Shown here piece by piece: positions 1 to 6,219 of a stretch of DNA of 11,203 nucleotides (positions within the stretch are counted from its first letter, which is position 1; each line of letters starts with the position of its first letter). The DNA comes from Gammaproteobacteria bacterium. GTDB taxonomy: Bacteria > Pseudomonadota > Gammaproteobacteria > Pseudomonadales > Pseudohongiellaceae. The stretch lies in the NCBI GenBank assembly GCA_007571115.1, contig RKSA01000091.1:1-11203 (forward strand), in the 5' to 3' direction. The notes beneath the pieces were generated by a model. It saw nothing but the letters and a program-made list of their open reading frames with translations, was not told the DNA's origin and did not search any database. The translations under genes were made by a program, and so were the position numbers.

Positions 1-1044
1 CCAGCCGAGGTTGATGCCGATGCGGCCAGCGCCGGGATTGGCCCAGGAATAGGCGACGGTCTTGCCCGTTGCGGAATCGAGAATGCCGAGCTTGAGCACC
101 GCGACGCGAGTGTTCTGGTACGTCAGCCGCGCCAGCTCGACGTCGTAGCCTGTCGCTTCGCCCTGCTCGGTGAGCAGCGGCACGATCTGCCCTTCGTTGT
201 GCAGGCGCAGGGCGGGGATGAACAGCATTTCGTCGCCGTCCTCGGCATCGGGGGCGAAGGCGCTTCGACGCACGCCGCCCCAGCCACTGAATTGCCGCAC
301 CTTGCGGTTCCTGTGCGGCTCTTCGCGACCGAACAGCATGTTGCCATCTTCATCGTAGGCCTTGTCGCCGATCCAGATCTCGTCCTCGGTGAGGCGCAGG
401 GTGTCGGTGATATAGATGTTCTGGCCCATGTTTTCGGAGTGGTAGAAGCAGGCGCCCTCATCCATTTCGCCGACGTAATGATCCTCGGCAAACCGCCAGT
501 AGACGTTGCAGCCGGGAACATTGCGCAGTTCCTCGAGGGTCAGTTCGGCGAGCACGGTGGGATCGCGGTCGGCGTAGCGGTACGGTTCCTCGTCGTGGAA
601 ATTGTAGATCGCGAGCTCGATGGCGCCACGCTGCTCGTTGTCGCTGAAGCGGTACAGACGCTGGCGGTACACGTCCTCGTAATCGCGCCCCAGATACTGC
701 TTGACGAAGAAGACGTGCTCGCCGACAGCGGGAACCGAGGTCGGGACGAAGATGTGATGGATGTGCTCGTGCCGCTGTTCCGGGGCGATGCCGTCCTCGC
801 CTTGCTGCCAGACCTGCTCGTTGTTGTCGTACTCGCCGGCGAACCAGCCGAGGAAATGCTCGAGCTGCTGGGCCTGGGAGGTGATCGGCAAGGCCAGCAT
901 GGCGATGGCGGACAAGGCGCGGCACGCTCGCAACGAAGCCCAGCGCGGGCGCGTCAAAAGCTCGCGCAGTCGCGCCGGGGCCTGAAGCAGTCGCGTCGAG
1001 GCTTGGCGCAGCCGCACTGGGGTGGCAACAGAGCTAGTGCCCAT
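1..1044 (-). CDS. CpcT/CpeT-family (DUF1001) chromophore-lyase-like protein, exported, 3' end beyond the window
   Basis: 348 residues are visible and the C-terminus lies beyond base 1. CpcT/CpeT proteins in cyanobacteria attach bilins to phycobiliprotein cysteines. Family features span about residues 61-240: WFAGEYDNNEQVW (67-79), VYRQRLYRF (125-133), AIYNF (145-149), VPGC (176-179) and ITDTLRLTEDEIWIGDKAY (212-230). These give confident family membership, but bilin attachment here is only inference. Residues 38-60 look like a signal peptide: Arg-rich n-region, hydrophobic core ALSAIAMLALPI and a probable SQA|QQ cleavage site. I chose the ATG at 1044, which overlaps the upstream cupin gene by 11 bp. 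It has no clear Shine-Dalgarno and leaves an unusually long n-region. A TTG at residue 38 (base 933) or the ATG at residue 49 (base 900) could be the true start. More than 100 residues follow the domain, beyond the roughly 200-residue size usual for the family. It is the last visible gene of the operon. Confidence 0.8.
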   Translation of the reverse strand, partial: MGTSSVATPVRLRQASTRLLQAPARLRELLTRPRWASLRACRALSAIAMLALPITSQAQQLEHFLGWFAGEYDNNEQVWQQGEDGIAPEQRHEHIHHIFVPTSVPAVGEHVFFVKQYLGRDYEDVYRQRLYRFSDNEQRGAIELAIYNFHDEEPYRYADRDPTVLAELTLEELRNVPGCNVYWRFAEDHYVGEMDEGACFYHSENMGQNIYITDTLRLTEDEIWIGDKAYDEDGNMLFGREEPHRNRKVRQFSGWGGVRRSAFAPDAEDGDEMLFIPALRLHNEGQIVPLLTEQGEATGYDVELARLTYQNTRVAVLKLGILDSATGKTVAYSWANPGAGRIGINLGW

Positions 1045-2026
1045 GGTCGTGATCTTCGTGCTTGTGTACGCCATGCCAATGCTCGTGGCGATGGCCTTCC
1101 TTGGCGACGTCGCGAGCTTCGCCCTTGTTGTCGACTCCACGCCGCGCCATGGTCTGCTCGAAATCCTCGGGGCCATGGGGGTGGTTGTGGCTATGGCTGA
1201 CCATCCAGCGATAGAGCAAGGGATCGCGCTGATAGACACGGGCCGCAGCGCGGTCGCGGTTCTCCTTGGGAGTCGTCCAGGGGTTGTAGTGGAAGTGGTT
1301 GAACAGTTTCGAATCGACCCGGCCGAGCGCGATGCAACCGAGTTCGGAAGCGAAAGCGCCATGGTTGATGTAGGCAGGGCGCCAGAAATAGCCGCCGGTC
1401 GGCAGGTTGCCGAACTGCATCATCCACGAGGTGCCCCAGAGATGGTACGACTCCTCGGCGCAGTCGTGATAGGAGATGTTGTCCTGGAAAAACGCCGGCG
1501 ACATGAAATAGAGGAAGGTCATCGCGTAGGAAATGGGGTTGTAGTTGAGCAGCTTGATCATGCAGCCCGAGGCGACCGAAGGCTTGACGAGGTTGCCGGG
1601 CGCCCAGGGAATGTCCATGTAGGAGTCGACATCGTGATAGAGCGCGGTCTGGGCCAGGGGGTGATGCTCGGTCGCTTCCTCGTGGCTCGGTGCCGAGGTG
1701 TTGTACATCATCAGCACGAGGCAGCCGTCGCTAGTGGCGATTTCGGGCATCGCATAGCCTGGTGGAATGTAGAAGTAGTGGCCCTTGCGGCAGGTCCGGT
1801 CGCCAACCCGCAATTCGCCTTCGACGATCATCAGCTCGCGCTCGGCCCAGGAAAAGCCCGGCGGCTGGCGATAGCCGGCGTCGAGCTGCACGGTCATGCT
1901 GCAGGCGCCGGAATCGGTGTCGAGGCTGAGCATCTTGTAGCGCATTCCCGGCGAGAACCCGGGCAAGGTCATGTTCTTGAAATGAACGTCGCGGTCGCAA
2001 AACGGTTCGATGTGAGGTCGCGCCAT
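1034..2026 (-). CDS. Bicupin protein with histidine-rich C-terminal tail
   Basis: 330 aa, no signal peptide. Two cupin-like beta-barrel halves are visible, about residues 25-110 and 136-250. In the first, the stretch ERELMIVEGELRVG followed by KGHYFYIPPG is typical of cupin motifs, but the usual HxH metal pair is replaced by FSW (58-60), so this half probably binds no metal. The second half keeps candidate ligands: H187, E191/E192, H195 and H222. The last 53 residues hold 13 histidines, nine of them in HRHEHWHGVHKHEDHDHGH (312-330), which is probably a metal-binding or metal-storage tail. The start is supported by AGGAGA at 2039-2034, seven bases before the ATG. It lies 65 bp downstream of the 96-aa gene and overlaps the CpcT-like gene by 11 bp. 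Bicupins include ring-cleaving dioxygenases, isomerases and non-catalytic proteins. I do not recognise a characterised subfamily, so the reaction is unknown. Confidence 0.82.
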   Translation of the reverse strand: MARPHIEPFCDRDVHFKNMTLPGFSPGMRYKMLSLDTDSGACSMTVQLDAGYRQPPGFSWAERELMIVEGELRVGDRTCRKGHYFYIPPGYAMPEIATSDGCLVLMMYNTSAPSHEEATEHHPLAQTALYHDVDSYMDIPWAPGNLVKPSVASGCMIKLLNYNPISYAMTFLYFMSPAFFQDNISYHDCAEESYHLWGTSWMMQFGNLPTGGYFWRPAYINHGAFASELGCIALGRVDSKLFNHFHYNPWTTPKENRDRAAARVYQRDPLLYRWMVSHSHNHPHGPEDFEQTMARRGVDNKGEARDVAKEGHRHEHWHGVHKHEDHDHGH

Positions 2027-2091
2027 GATCGGGTCTCCTGTGCTGTCTCTGTGTTGTCTCTTCTAACTGCCGTGTTCCGGGGGCAGCCGGG

Positions 2092-2382
2092 CTAGTCGCC
2101 GTCGGCGCCGTGCTTCCATACCACCTGGTCCTTCCTGCCTTCGGGCTGCACGGGCAAATCATCGAGGGCGATGGGAATCTTGCTGTCGCCATCGGCGTTG
2201 AAGCCGAGCGTGTTGATGCGGTCGAAAAACTCCCGGTACCATTGGCGGCGGCGTGGTTCGAGCGAATCCACATGGCTCGCGATGGCATTGAAACGCTCTT
2301 CCTGCTCGGCGATTTCCTCGTCAAGCCAGGCCTGGGTTTCCGGGCTGGCGGGATGCTCGATCGATTGCGTCTTGAATGTCAT
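2092..2382 (-). CDS. Conserved-looking small acidic protein of unknown function (96 aa)
   Basis: I do not recognise this protein. It is acidic and mostly predicted helical, with a charged segment LDEEIAEQEERFN near residues 20-32 and an aromatic patch RRRQWYREFFDRIN near 44-57. The C-terminus is more extended and polar. There is no signal peptide, membrane segment, cysteine motif or obvious DNA-binding motif. I chose the ATG at 2382 because GGAGGA (2394-2389) sits six bases before it. An ATG at 2421 would add 13 residues and forms an ATGA overlap with the stop of the upstream CoA-transferase gene, so coupled initiation there is possible, but its Shine-Dalgarno is weak. It sits between a CoA-transferase and a bicupin in one operon. 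A small accessory subunit of a neighbouring enzyme is plausible but unproven. Confidence 0.72.
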   Translation of the reverse strand: MTFKTQSIEHPASPETQAWLDEEIAEQEERFNAIASHVDSLEPRRRQWYREFFDRINTLGFNADGDSKIPIALDDLPVQPEGRKDQVVWKHGADGD

Positions 2383-2388
2383 GTTCGG

Positions 2389-2394
2389 TCCTCC
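2389..2394 (-). promoter_or_regulatory. Ribosome binding site deciding the start of the 96-aa gene
   Basis: GGAGGA on the minus strand, six bases upstream of the ATG at 2382. It is the best Shine-Dalgarno in the operon and favours this start over the ATG at 2421. Confidence 0.7.
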
Positions 2395-2417
2395 GGTTGA
2401 TTGCACTGCATTCGGTT

Positions 2418-3623
2418 TCATTCCGCTGGCACTGCGGTGACTCCGTCAGCCAGCAAGTTTGCTATTTCCGCCTCGGCAAGTCCAGCCTCGGCAAGCACCT
2501 CGACGCTATGCTCGCCGAGCCGCGGCGGCAAGCGCTCGATGCTCGCGGGGGAAGCGCCGAGATTGATCGGCGGGCTGCTCATGCGCAGCCTGCCTTCGCT
2601 GGGATGTTCCATGGTCTGCCAGAAGCCGGTGGCAACCAGATGCGGGTCGTCGATCAAGTCATCGAGGGAATTCACCACCATCATCGGCACATTGGTCTCG
2701 CCGAGCAGCTCGACCCATTCGTCGCGGTTGCGACCGGCGATGATTTCGCCGGTGACTCGATACGACTCGTCGATATTGGCGAGGCGCTTCGCCATGTTGA
2801 GGAATCTTGCGTCCTCGACGAGTTCGGGCCGCCCCGCAAGCTCGCAGAACGTTCGCCAGTGGTTGTCCCAATAGGGTAGCACCGCGAGATAGCGTCCGTC
2901 CTGGGTGCGGTAGGGGCGCCGGTGGCGCGCCATCAATCGCACATAGCCGGCCTTGTCGAGAGGCGGCTCGAAGGCCCGGCCCCACAGGTGCTCGGTCATG
3001 ACGAACGACACCATCGACTCGAACATCGGCACTTCGATTTCCTGGCCTTCGCCGCTGCGCTGGCGGTGGAACAGCGCTGCAAGCACGGCCTGGGTGACGA
3101 ATAGCGCAGTGGTCTTGTCGGCGATGATCGTTGGCAGGTAGCGTGGCTCGCCCTCGACCATGCCTTGCAGTTCGGCGATGCCGCTCGCCGCCTGGATCGA
3201 GTCGTCGAGGGCGCCCTTGTTGCCATAGGGGCCGCGCTTGCCGTAGCCGTAGGTGGCGCAATAGACGATGCGCGGATTCCATTCGCGAACGGCCTCGTAG
3301 CCGAGCCTGAGCCTTTCCATCGCCCGGGGGCGGAAGTTGTGTACGAGCACGTCGGCGTCGCGAATGATCTTGCACGCTGCGGCATGGCCCGCCTCGGCCT
3401 TCAGGTCGAGCACCACGGAACGCTTGTTGCGGTTGCAGGTGAGGAATAGCGAGGACATGTCGGCGTGGCGGCGATGGGGGCCGAGATTGCGATTGGTGTC
3501 GCCACCGGGGGGCTCGATCTTGACGACCTCGGCGCCAAGGTCGCCGAGCATCTGGCAGGCGTAGGGGCCGAGCACGACGCTGGTCATCTCGACGACCTTG
3601 ATTCCTGCCAGCGGTGCGCTCAT
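2418..3623 (-). CDS. Class III (CaiB/BaiF family) CoA-transferase, first copy
   Basis: 401 aa, a full-length cytoplasmic family member. It moves CoA from an acyl-CoA donor to a carboxylic acid through an aspartyl-CoA mixed anhydride. Visible family features are LAGIKVVEMTSVVLGPYACQ (5-24), DLGAEVVKIEPPGGD (28-42), NRNKRSVVLDLK (64-75), DVLVHNFRPRAMERLRLGYE (91-110) and NPRIVYCATYGYGKRGPYGNK (116-136). The expected catalytic aspartate is D169 in IIADKTTALF, which matches the position of D169 in formyl-CoA transferase. The small-domain signature DDPHL is near the C-terminus. The ATG overlaps the upstream amidohydrolase stop as ATGA, and GAGGA lies six bases before it (3634-3630). Context suggests it activates a (hydroxy)dicarboxylic acid. 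The family does not reveal the substrate from sequence alone. Confidence 0.93.
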   Translation of the reverse strand: MSAPLAGIKVVEMTSVVLGPYACQMLGDLGAEVVKIEPPGGDTNRNLGPHRRHADMSSLFLTCNRNKRSVVLDLKAEAGHAAACKIIRDADVLVHNFRPRAMERLRLGYEAVREWNPRIVYCATYGYGKRGPYGNKGALDDSIQAASGIAELQGMVEGEPRYLPTIIADKTTALFVTQAVLAALFHRQRSGEGQEIEVPMFESMVSFVMTEHLWGRAFEPPLDKAGYVRLMARHRRPYRTQDGRYLAVLPYWDNHWRTFCELAGRPELVEDARFLNMAKRLANIDESYRVTGEIIAGRNRDEWVELLGETNVPMMVVNSLDDLIDDPHLVATGFWQTMEHPSEGRLRMSSPPINLGASPASIERLPPRLGEHSVEVLAEAGLAEAEIANLLADGVTAVPAE

Positions 3624-4495
3624 TGGCGATCCTCGAGGCCGTACAGGCGGATGGCGTTGTCGCGCAGGAACTTGCGCTGGACTTCGGGCTTGAGCCCGAG
3701 CGCATCGATCTCGCCGATGGTGCGCTGAAATCGCAGCACCGGGAAATCAGTGCCGAAAATCACCTTGTCCTGGCCGTAGGAATTGATGTAGCGCACCAGC
3801 GAAGGCGGCCAGTATTTTGGCGAATGGGCGTCGCTGGACAGATAGACATTTTCGTGTTTCCACGCCATCGCGATCATCTCGTCGTGCCAGGGAATGCCGA
3901 CGTGGGAGCCGATCAGCTTCAGCTCCGGCAGGTCGCAGGCGATGTCGTCGAGATAGATCGGCCGCCCTACCGAGCGGCAGCGGTGCTCGCGGGAGTAGAT
4001 CAGCGACTGCCCGACCTGCATCTGGATGGGGATGTCGAGCTCGATGCATTTGGCGTAGAAGGGATAGTAACGGGCCTCGTTGGGCGGCAGGTCGAACCAG
4101 TGCGGGTACAGGTGGGCGCCGACGAAGCCGAGCTCGGCCACGCAACGCTCGAGGTCGCGGACGCCATCCATGCCCGTGAACGGATCGATGCCGACGAGGC
4201 CGGAAAAGCGTTCGGGATAGCGCGCCACAGCTTCGGCGACGACTTGCGGCGGCATGTGGTAGCAACCCGGCAATCCGGGTCGGCCAGACTTGGCGGCGAT
4301 CAGCAGGCCATGACCGATTCCCGCTTCGTCCATGTCGGCGAGCATCTGTTCCAGGCTGATGCCGCCGCTGTCGTGCTTGCCCTTGATCTTGCCGACGAAG
4401 AATTCGTCGGTCCAGCCAGGCCGGTGCGCGAGCGCCTGCGCAGTCCAGATGTTGACGACGGCGTCGATCGCCTGGAAATCCCGCGCAGCGCTCAC
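3620..4495 (-). CDS. Amidohydrolase-2 family protein (ACMSD/LigI/LigJ-like barrel)
   Basis: 291 aa, cytoplasmic TIM-barrel of the amidohydrolase-2 family. The family includes decarboxylases (ACMSD, 5-carboxyvanillate decarboxylase), the pyrone lactonase LigI and the oxalomesaconate hydratase LigJ. Visible features are VGAHLYPHWFDLPPNEARYY (125-144), LIGSHVGIPWHDEM (194-207) with candidate ligand H198, and VIFGTDFPVLRFQRT (245-259) with D250, the usual barrel-end aspartate. The N-terminal HxH metal motif is missing and the equivalent stretch reads AIDAVVNIWT (9-18). I chose the GTG at 4495 because GGAG (4505-4502) is six bases upstream and the protein then begins directly with the first barrel strand. 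An in-frame ATG at 4591 would add 32 unconvincing residues. It is the first gene of the minus-strand operon. It likely hydrolyses, hydrates or decarboxylates an intermediate, but which reaction cannot be told. Confidence 0.85.
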   Translation of the reverse strand: MSAARDFQAIDAVVNIWTAQALAHRPGWTDEFFVGKIKGKHDSGGISLEQMLADMDEAGIGHGLLIAAKSGRPGLPGCYHMPPQVVAEAVARYPERFSGLVGIDPFTGMDGVRDLERCVAELGFVGAHLYPHWFDLPPNEARYYPFYAKCIELDIPIQMQVGQSLIYSREHRCRSVGRPIYLDDIACDLPELKLIGSHVGIPWHDEMIAMAWKHENVYLSSDAHSPKYWPPSLVRYINSYGQDKVIFGTDFPVLRFQRTIGEIDALGLKPEVQRKFLRDNAIRLYGLEDRQ

Positions 4496-4562
4496 GGGAA
4501 GCTCCGGCAGCGCCGCTTCCCGTTCGTGGCCAGAGCCGCGCGGGACGCAGTGCCCGCATGTC

Positions 4563-4583
4563 CGGGTGCGCACCCGTAACGGG
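4563..4583. repeat. Overlapping palindromes CGGGTGCGCACCCG and CCCGTAACGGG
   Basis: A perfect 14-bp palindrome at 4563-4576 shares its right arm CCCG with a second inverted repeat CCCG-TAA-CGGG at 4573-4583. The two hairpins are mutually exclusive. They lie about 70-90 bases upstream of the amidohydrolase GTG. A 14-bp palindrome in a GC-rich 11-kb window could arise by chance. Confidence 0.35.
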
Positions 4584-4654
4584 AACAGCAATTCGCAAGT
4601 AGTGCCAGGGTCATTGGTCGCATCTGTGGCGCGGCATCGGCGGTAGCGTTTGTA

Positions 4655-4693
4655 CTGTTGACTTGTGCTGCTGACTTGTGTTGCTGACTTGTG
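4655..4693. repeat. Three tandem 13-bp repeats (consensus YTGYTGACTTGTG)
   Basis: GACTTGTG recurs at 4660-4667, 4673-4680 and 4686-4693 with an exact 13-bp period. The full units are CTGTTGACTTGTG, CTGCTGACTTGTG and TTGCTGACTTGTG. Two degenerate copies follow: CCATTGGTCGGTG at 4694-4706, and a 14-bp unit at 4707-4720. They sit directly upstream of the candidate leuC promoter, where an activator array or a replication-slippage tract could both fit. Confidence 0.8.
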
Positions 4694-4710
4694 CCATTGG
4701 TCGGTGCTGC

Positions 4711-4739
4711 TTGGTTTGTGCTATTGTTAGGTCAATATA
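4711..4739 (+). promoter_or_regulatory. Candidate sigma-70 promoter for the leuCD-like operon
   Basis: A -35-like TTGGTT (4711-4716) and a -10-like AATATA (4734-4739) are separated by 17 bases in the only AT-rich part of the gap. Transcription would begin near 4746, about 70 bases before the leuC ATG. The match to consensus is moderate. Confidence 0.4.
4724..4738. promoter_or_regulatory. Operator-like element, copy 1 (TTGTTAGGTCAATAT)
   Basis: This 15-bp stretch matches 12 of 15 positions of TTGTTATAACAATAT at 8106-8120 in the other divergent promoter. It is an imperfect inverted repeat (ATTG...CAAT at its edges, 4723-4736) and overlaps the candidate -10 box, as expected for a repressor site. 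The regulator is not in the window. Confidence 0.45.
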
Positions 4740-4818
4740 TCTTTATGCCGAATCGATTATAGGCAGCGAAAGCTACCCGCGCAAGCTTGGGGCGCGGCTG
4801 CCGAACTTCCGCACTGCA

Positions 4819-6219
4819 ATGGCCGCAACCCTGTTCGACAAACTCTGGCGCTTGCACGAAGTCGCCGACTTCGATGGCAAGGAAAAGCTGGTCCACATCG
4901 ACCGGGTCTTCCTCCACGAGCGCACCGGAAGCATCGCCTTGCGCGGCCTTGAACAGGCTGGACGCGCGCCACGCTCTCCCGAGCGCGCATTTTGCTCGAT
5001 GGATCATATCGTCGACACTCGCCCAGGCCGCAGCGACGAGACGCTGGTTCCCCACGGTCGCGAATTCATCGAGGCGACCCGGCAAAGCGCGCGCAGCGCG
5101 GGCATCACCCTGTTCGACGTCAACGATCCGCGCCAGGGAATCGTTCACGTCGTCGCGGCCGAGCTGGGAATCGTCCTGCCAGGAATGAGCGTCGTCTGCC
5201 CCGACAGCCACACATGCACCCTGGGCGCGCTTGGCGCGCTCGCCTGGGGAATCGGCTCGACCGAAGCCGAACACGCGCTGGCAACCAATACCTTGCGTGT
5301 GCGCAGGCCGCGTTCGATGCGCGTGCTGTTTCGCGGCGAACCGGCGGCGGCGGTTACCGCCAAGGACATGATCCTGCATCTGATCGCGCGTTTTGGCAGC
5401 CGTGCGGGAAGAGGGCACGCGGTCGAGTTCGCCGGCCCAGCGATCGACGCCTTGACGATGGACCAGCGCTTCACGATTTGCAACATGGCGGTGGAAATGG
5501 GCGCCTTTACCGGACTGATCGCGCCTGACGAACGCACCATCGCCTATGTCGCCGGCCGGCAATACGCGCCGGCGGGCGAGCTCGCGGAGATGGCGCTGGC
5601 GCATTGGCGCCAATTGCACGGCGATGAGGGCGCAGCATTCGATCGGCAACTCACAGTCGATAGCGAGGAGATCGCGCCGATGGTCACCTGGGGAGTCAAC
5701 CCGGAACAGGCGGTCGCCATCGACGGCGAAGTGCCGGCGCCCGAATCCTTCAGGGACTCGCAGCGATCTCGCGCGGCCCGGGATGCGCTTGCCTACATGG
5801 GGCTCGCCGCTGGCGAGGCGATGCGCTCGATCCGGGTCGATGCGGCTTTCATCGGCTCGTGTACGAACAACCGCCTTGACGACCTGCGCGCAGCCGCCAG
5901 GCACCTGCGCGGCAAGACCGTCGCGCCATGGGTGCGGGCGCTATGCGTGCCAGGCTCGACGGCGATCAAGCGCGCTGCGGAGGCCGAGGGCCTCGACGAA
6001 ATCTTCCGCGAGGCCGGATTCGAATGGCGCGAGGCCGGCTGCTCGCTCTGTTTCCACGCCGGCGGCGAATCGTTCGGCGGTCAGCGGGTGATTTCCTCGA
6101 CCAACCGCAATTTTCGCGGTCGGCAAGGTCCGGGTGCGCGAACGCATCTCGGCAGCCCGCTGACGGTGGCCGCCTCGGCCTGCCGGGGCTATCTCAGCGC
6201 TGCGGCGCCGGTGCAATGA
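4819..6219 (+). CDS. leuC: LeuC-like aconitase-superfamily hydro-lyase, large subunit
   Basis: 466 aa, the same length as typical LeuC. LeuC with LeuD interconverts 2- and 3-isopropylmalate through dehydration and rehydration at a [4Fe-4S] cluster. The N-terminus MAATLFDKLWRLHEV aligns with the LeuC start. Other landmarks are MDHIVDT (61-67), ITLFDVNDPRQGIVHVV (96-112), PDSHTCTLGALGALAWGIG (128-146) and STNRNFRGRQG (427-437). The three cluster cysteines are present at C348 (SCTNN), C408 and C411 (CSLC). The sequence CSLCFHAGGESFGG differs from the usual CSMCLGMN. I chose the ATG at 4819 on N-terminal alignment, since upstream in-frame codons run into the 13-bp repeats. No Shine-Dalgarno is clear. 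No leuA or leuB is nearby and the neighbours are catabolic. The true substrate may therefore be citraconate, mesaconate, dimethylmaleate or another unsaturated diacid, and the symbol denotes family only. Confidence 0.9.
   Translation: MAATLFDKLWRLHEVADFDGKEKLVHIDRVFLHERTGSIALRGLEQAGRAPRSPERAFCSMDHIVDTRPGRSDETLVPHGREFIEATRQSARSAGITLFDVNDPRQGIVHVVAAELGIVLPGMSVVCPDSHTCTLGALGALAWGIGSTEAEHALATNTLRVRRPRSMRVLFRGEPAAAVTAKDMILHLIARFGSRAGRGHAVEFAGPAIDALTMDQRFTICNMAVEMGAFTGLIAPDERTIAYVAGRQYAPAGELAEMALAHWRQLHGDEGAAFDRQLTVDSEEIAPMVTWGVNPEQAVAIDGEVPAPESFRDSQRSRAARDALAYMGLAAGEAMRSIRVDAAFIGSCTNNRLDDLRAAARHLRGKTVAPWVRALCVPGSTAIKRAAEAEGLDEIFREAGFEWREAGCSLCFHAGGESFGGQRVISSTNRNFRGRQGPGARTHLGSPLTVAASACRGYLSAAAPVQ

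Larger units (their letters stand above)
4496..4818. promoter_or_regulatory. Divergent intergenic regulatory region between the amidohydrolase operon and the leuCD-like operon
   Basis: About 320 bp with no convincing gene. The half nearest the amidohydrolase is GC-rich and holds overlapping palindromes (4563-4583). The middle holds three 13-bp tandem repeats (4655-4693) with two degenerate copies up to about 4720. The half near leuC is AT-rich and holds the best candidate promoter and an operator-like element (4724-4738). Both flanking genes read outward from here, so the region should contain two promoters. Confidence 0.7.

Noticed and set aside
199..2095. Long plus-strand open frames (199-1200 and 1022-2095)
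   Set aside because: They are antisense to the CpcT-like and cupin genes, have low-complexity V/A/R/G-rich translations with no family motifs, and arise from the GC-rich third-position bias.
4496..4591. Longer amidohydrolase start at the ATG at 4591
   Set aside because: The 32 extra residues are Arg/Gly-rich without family similarity, cross the palindromes, and lack a good Shine-Dalgarno. The GTG at 4495 has one.
4655..4720. Possible mini CRISPR array
   Set aside because: The 13-bp units are directly adjacent with no spacers and there are no cas genes.
4678..4818. Longer LeuC-like start giving a Cys/hydrophobic N-terminal segment
   Set aside because: The extra 47 codons run through the tandem repeats and candidate promoter. 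The ATG at 4819 gives the exact family length.
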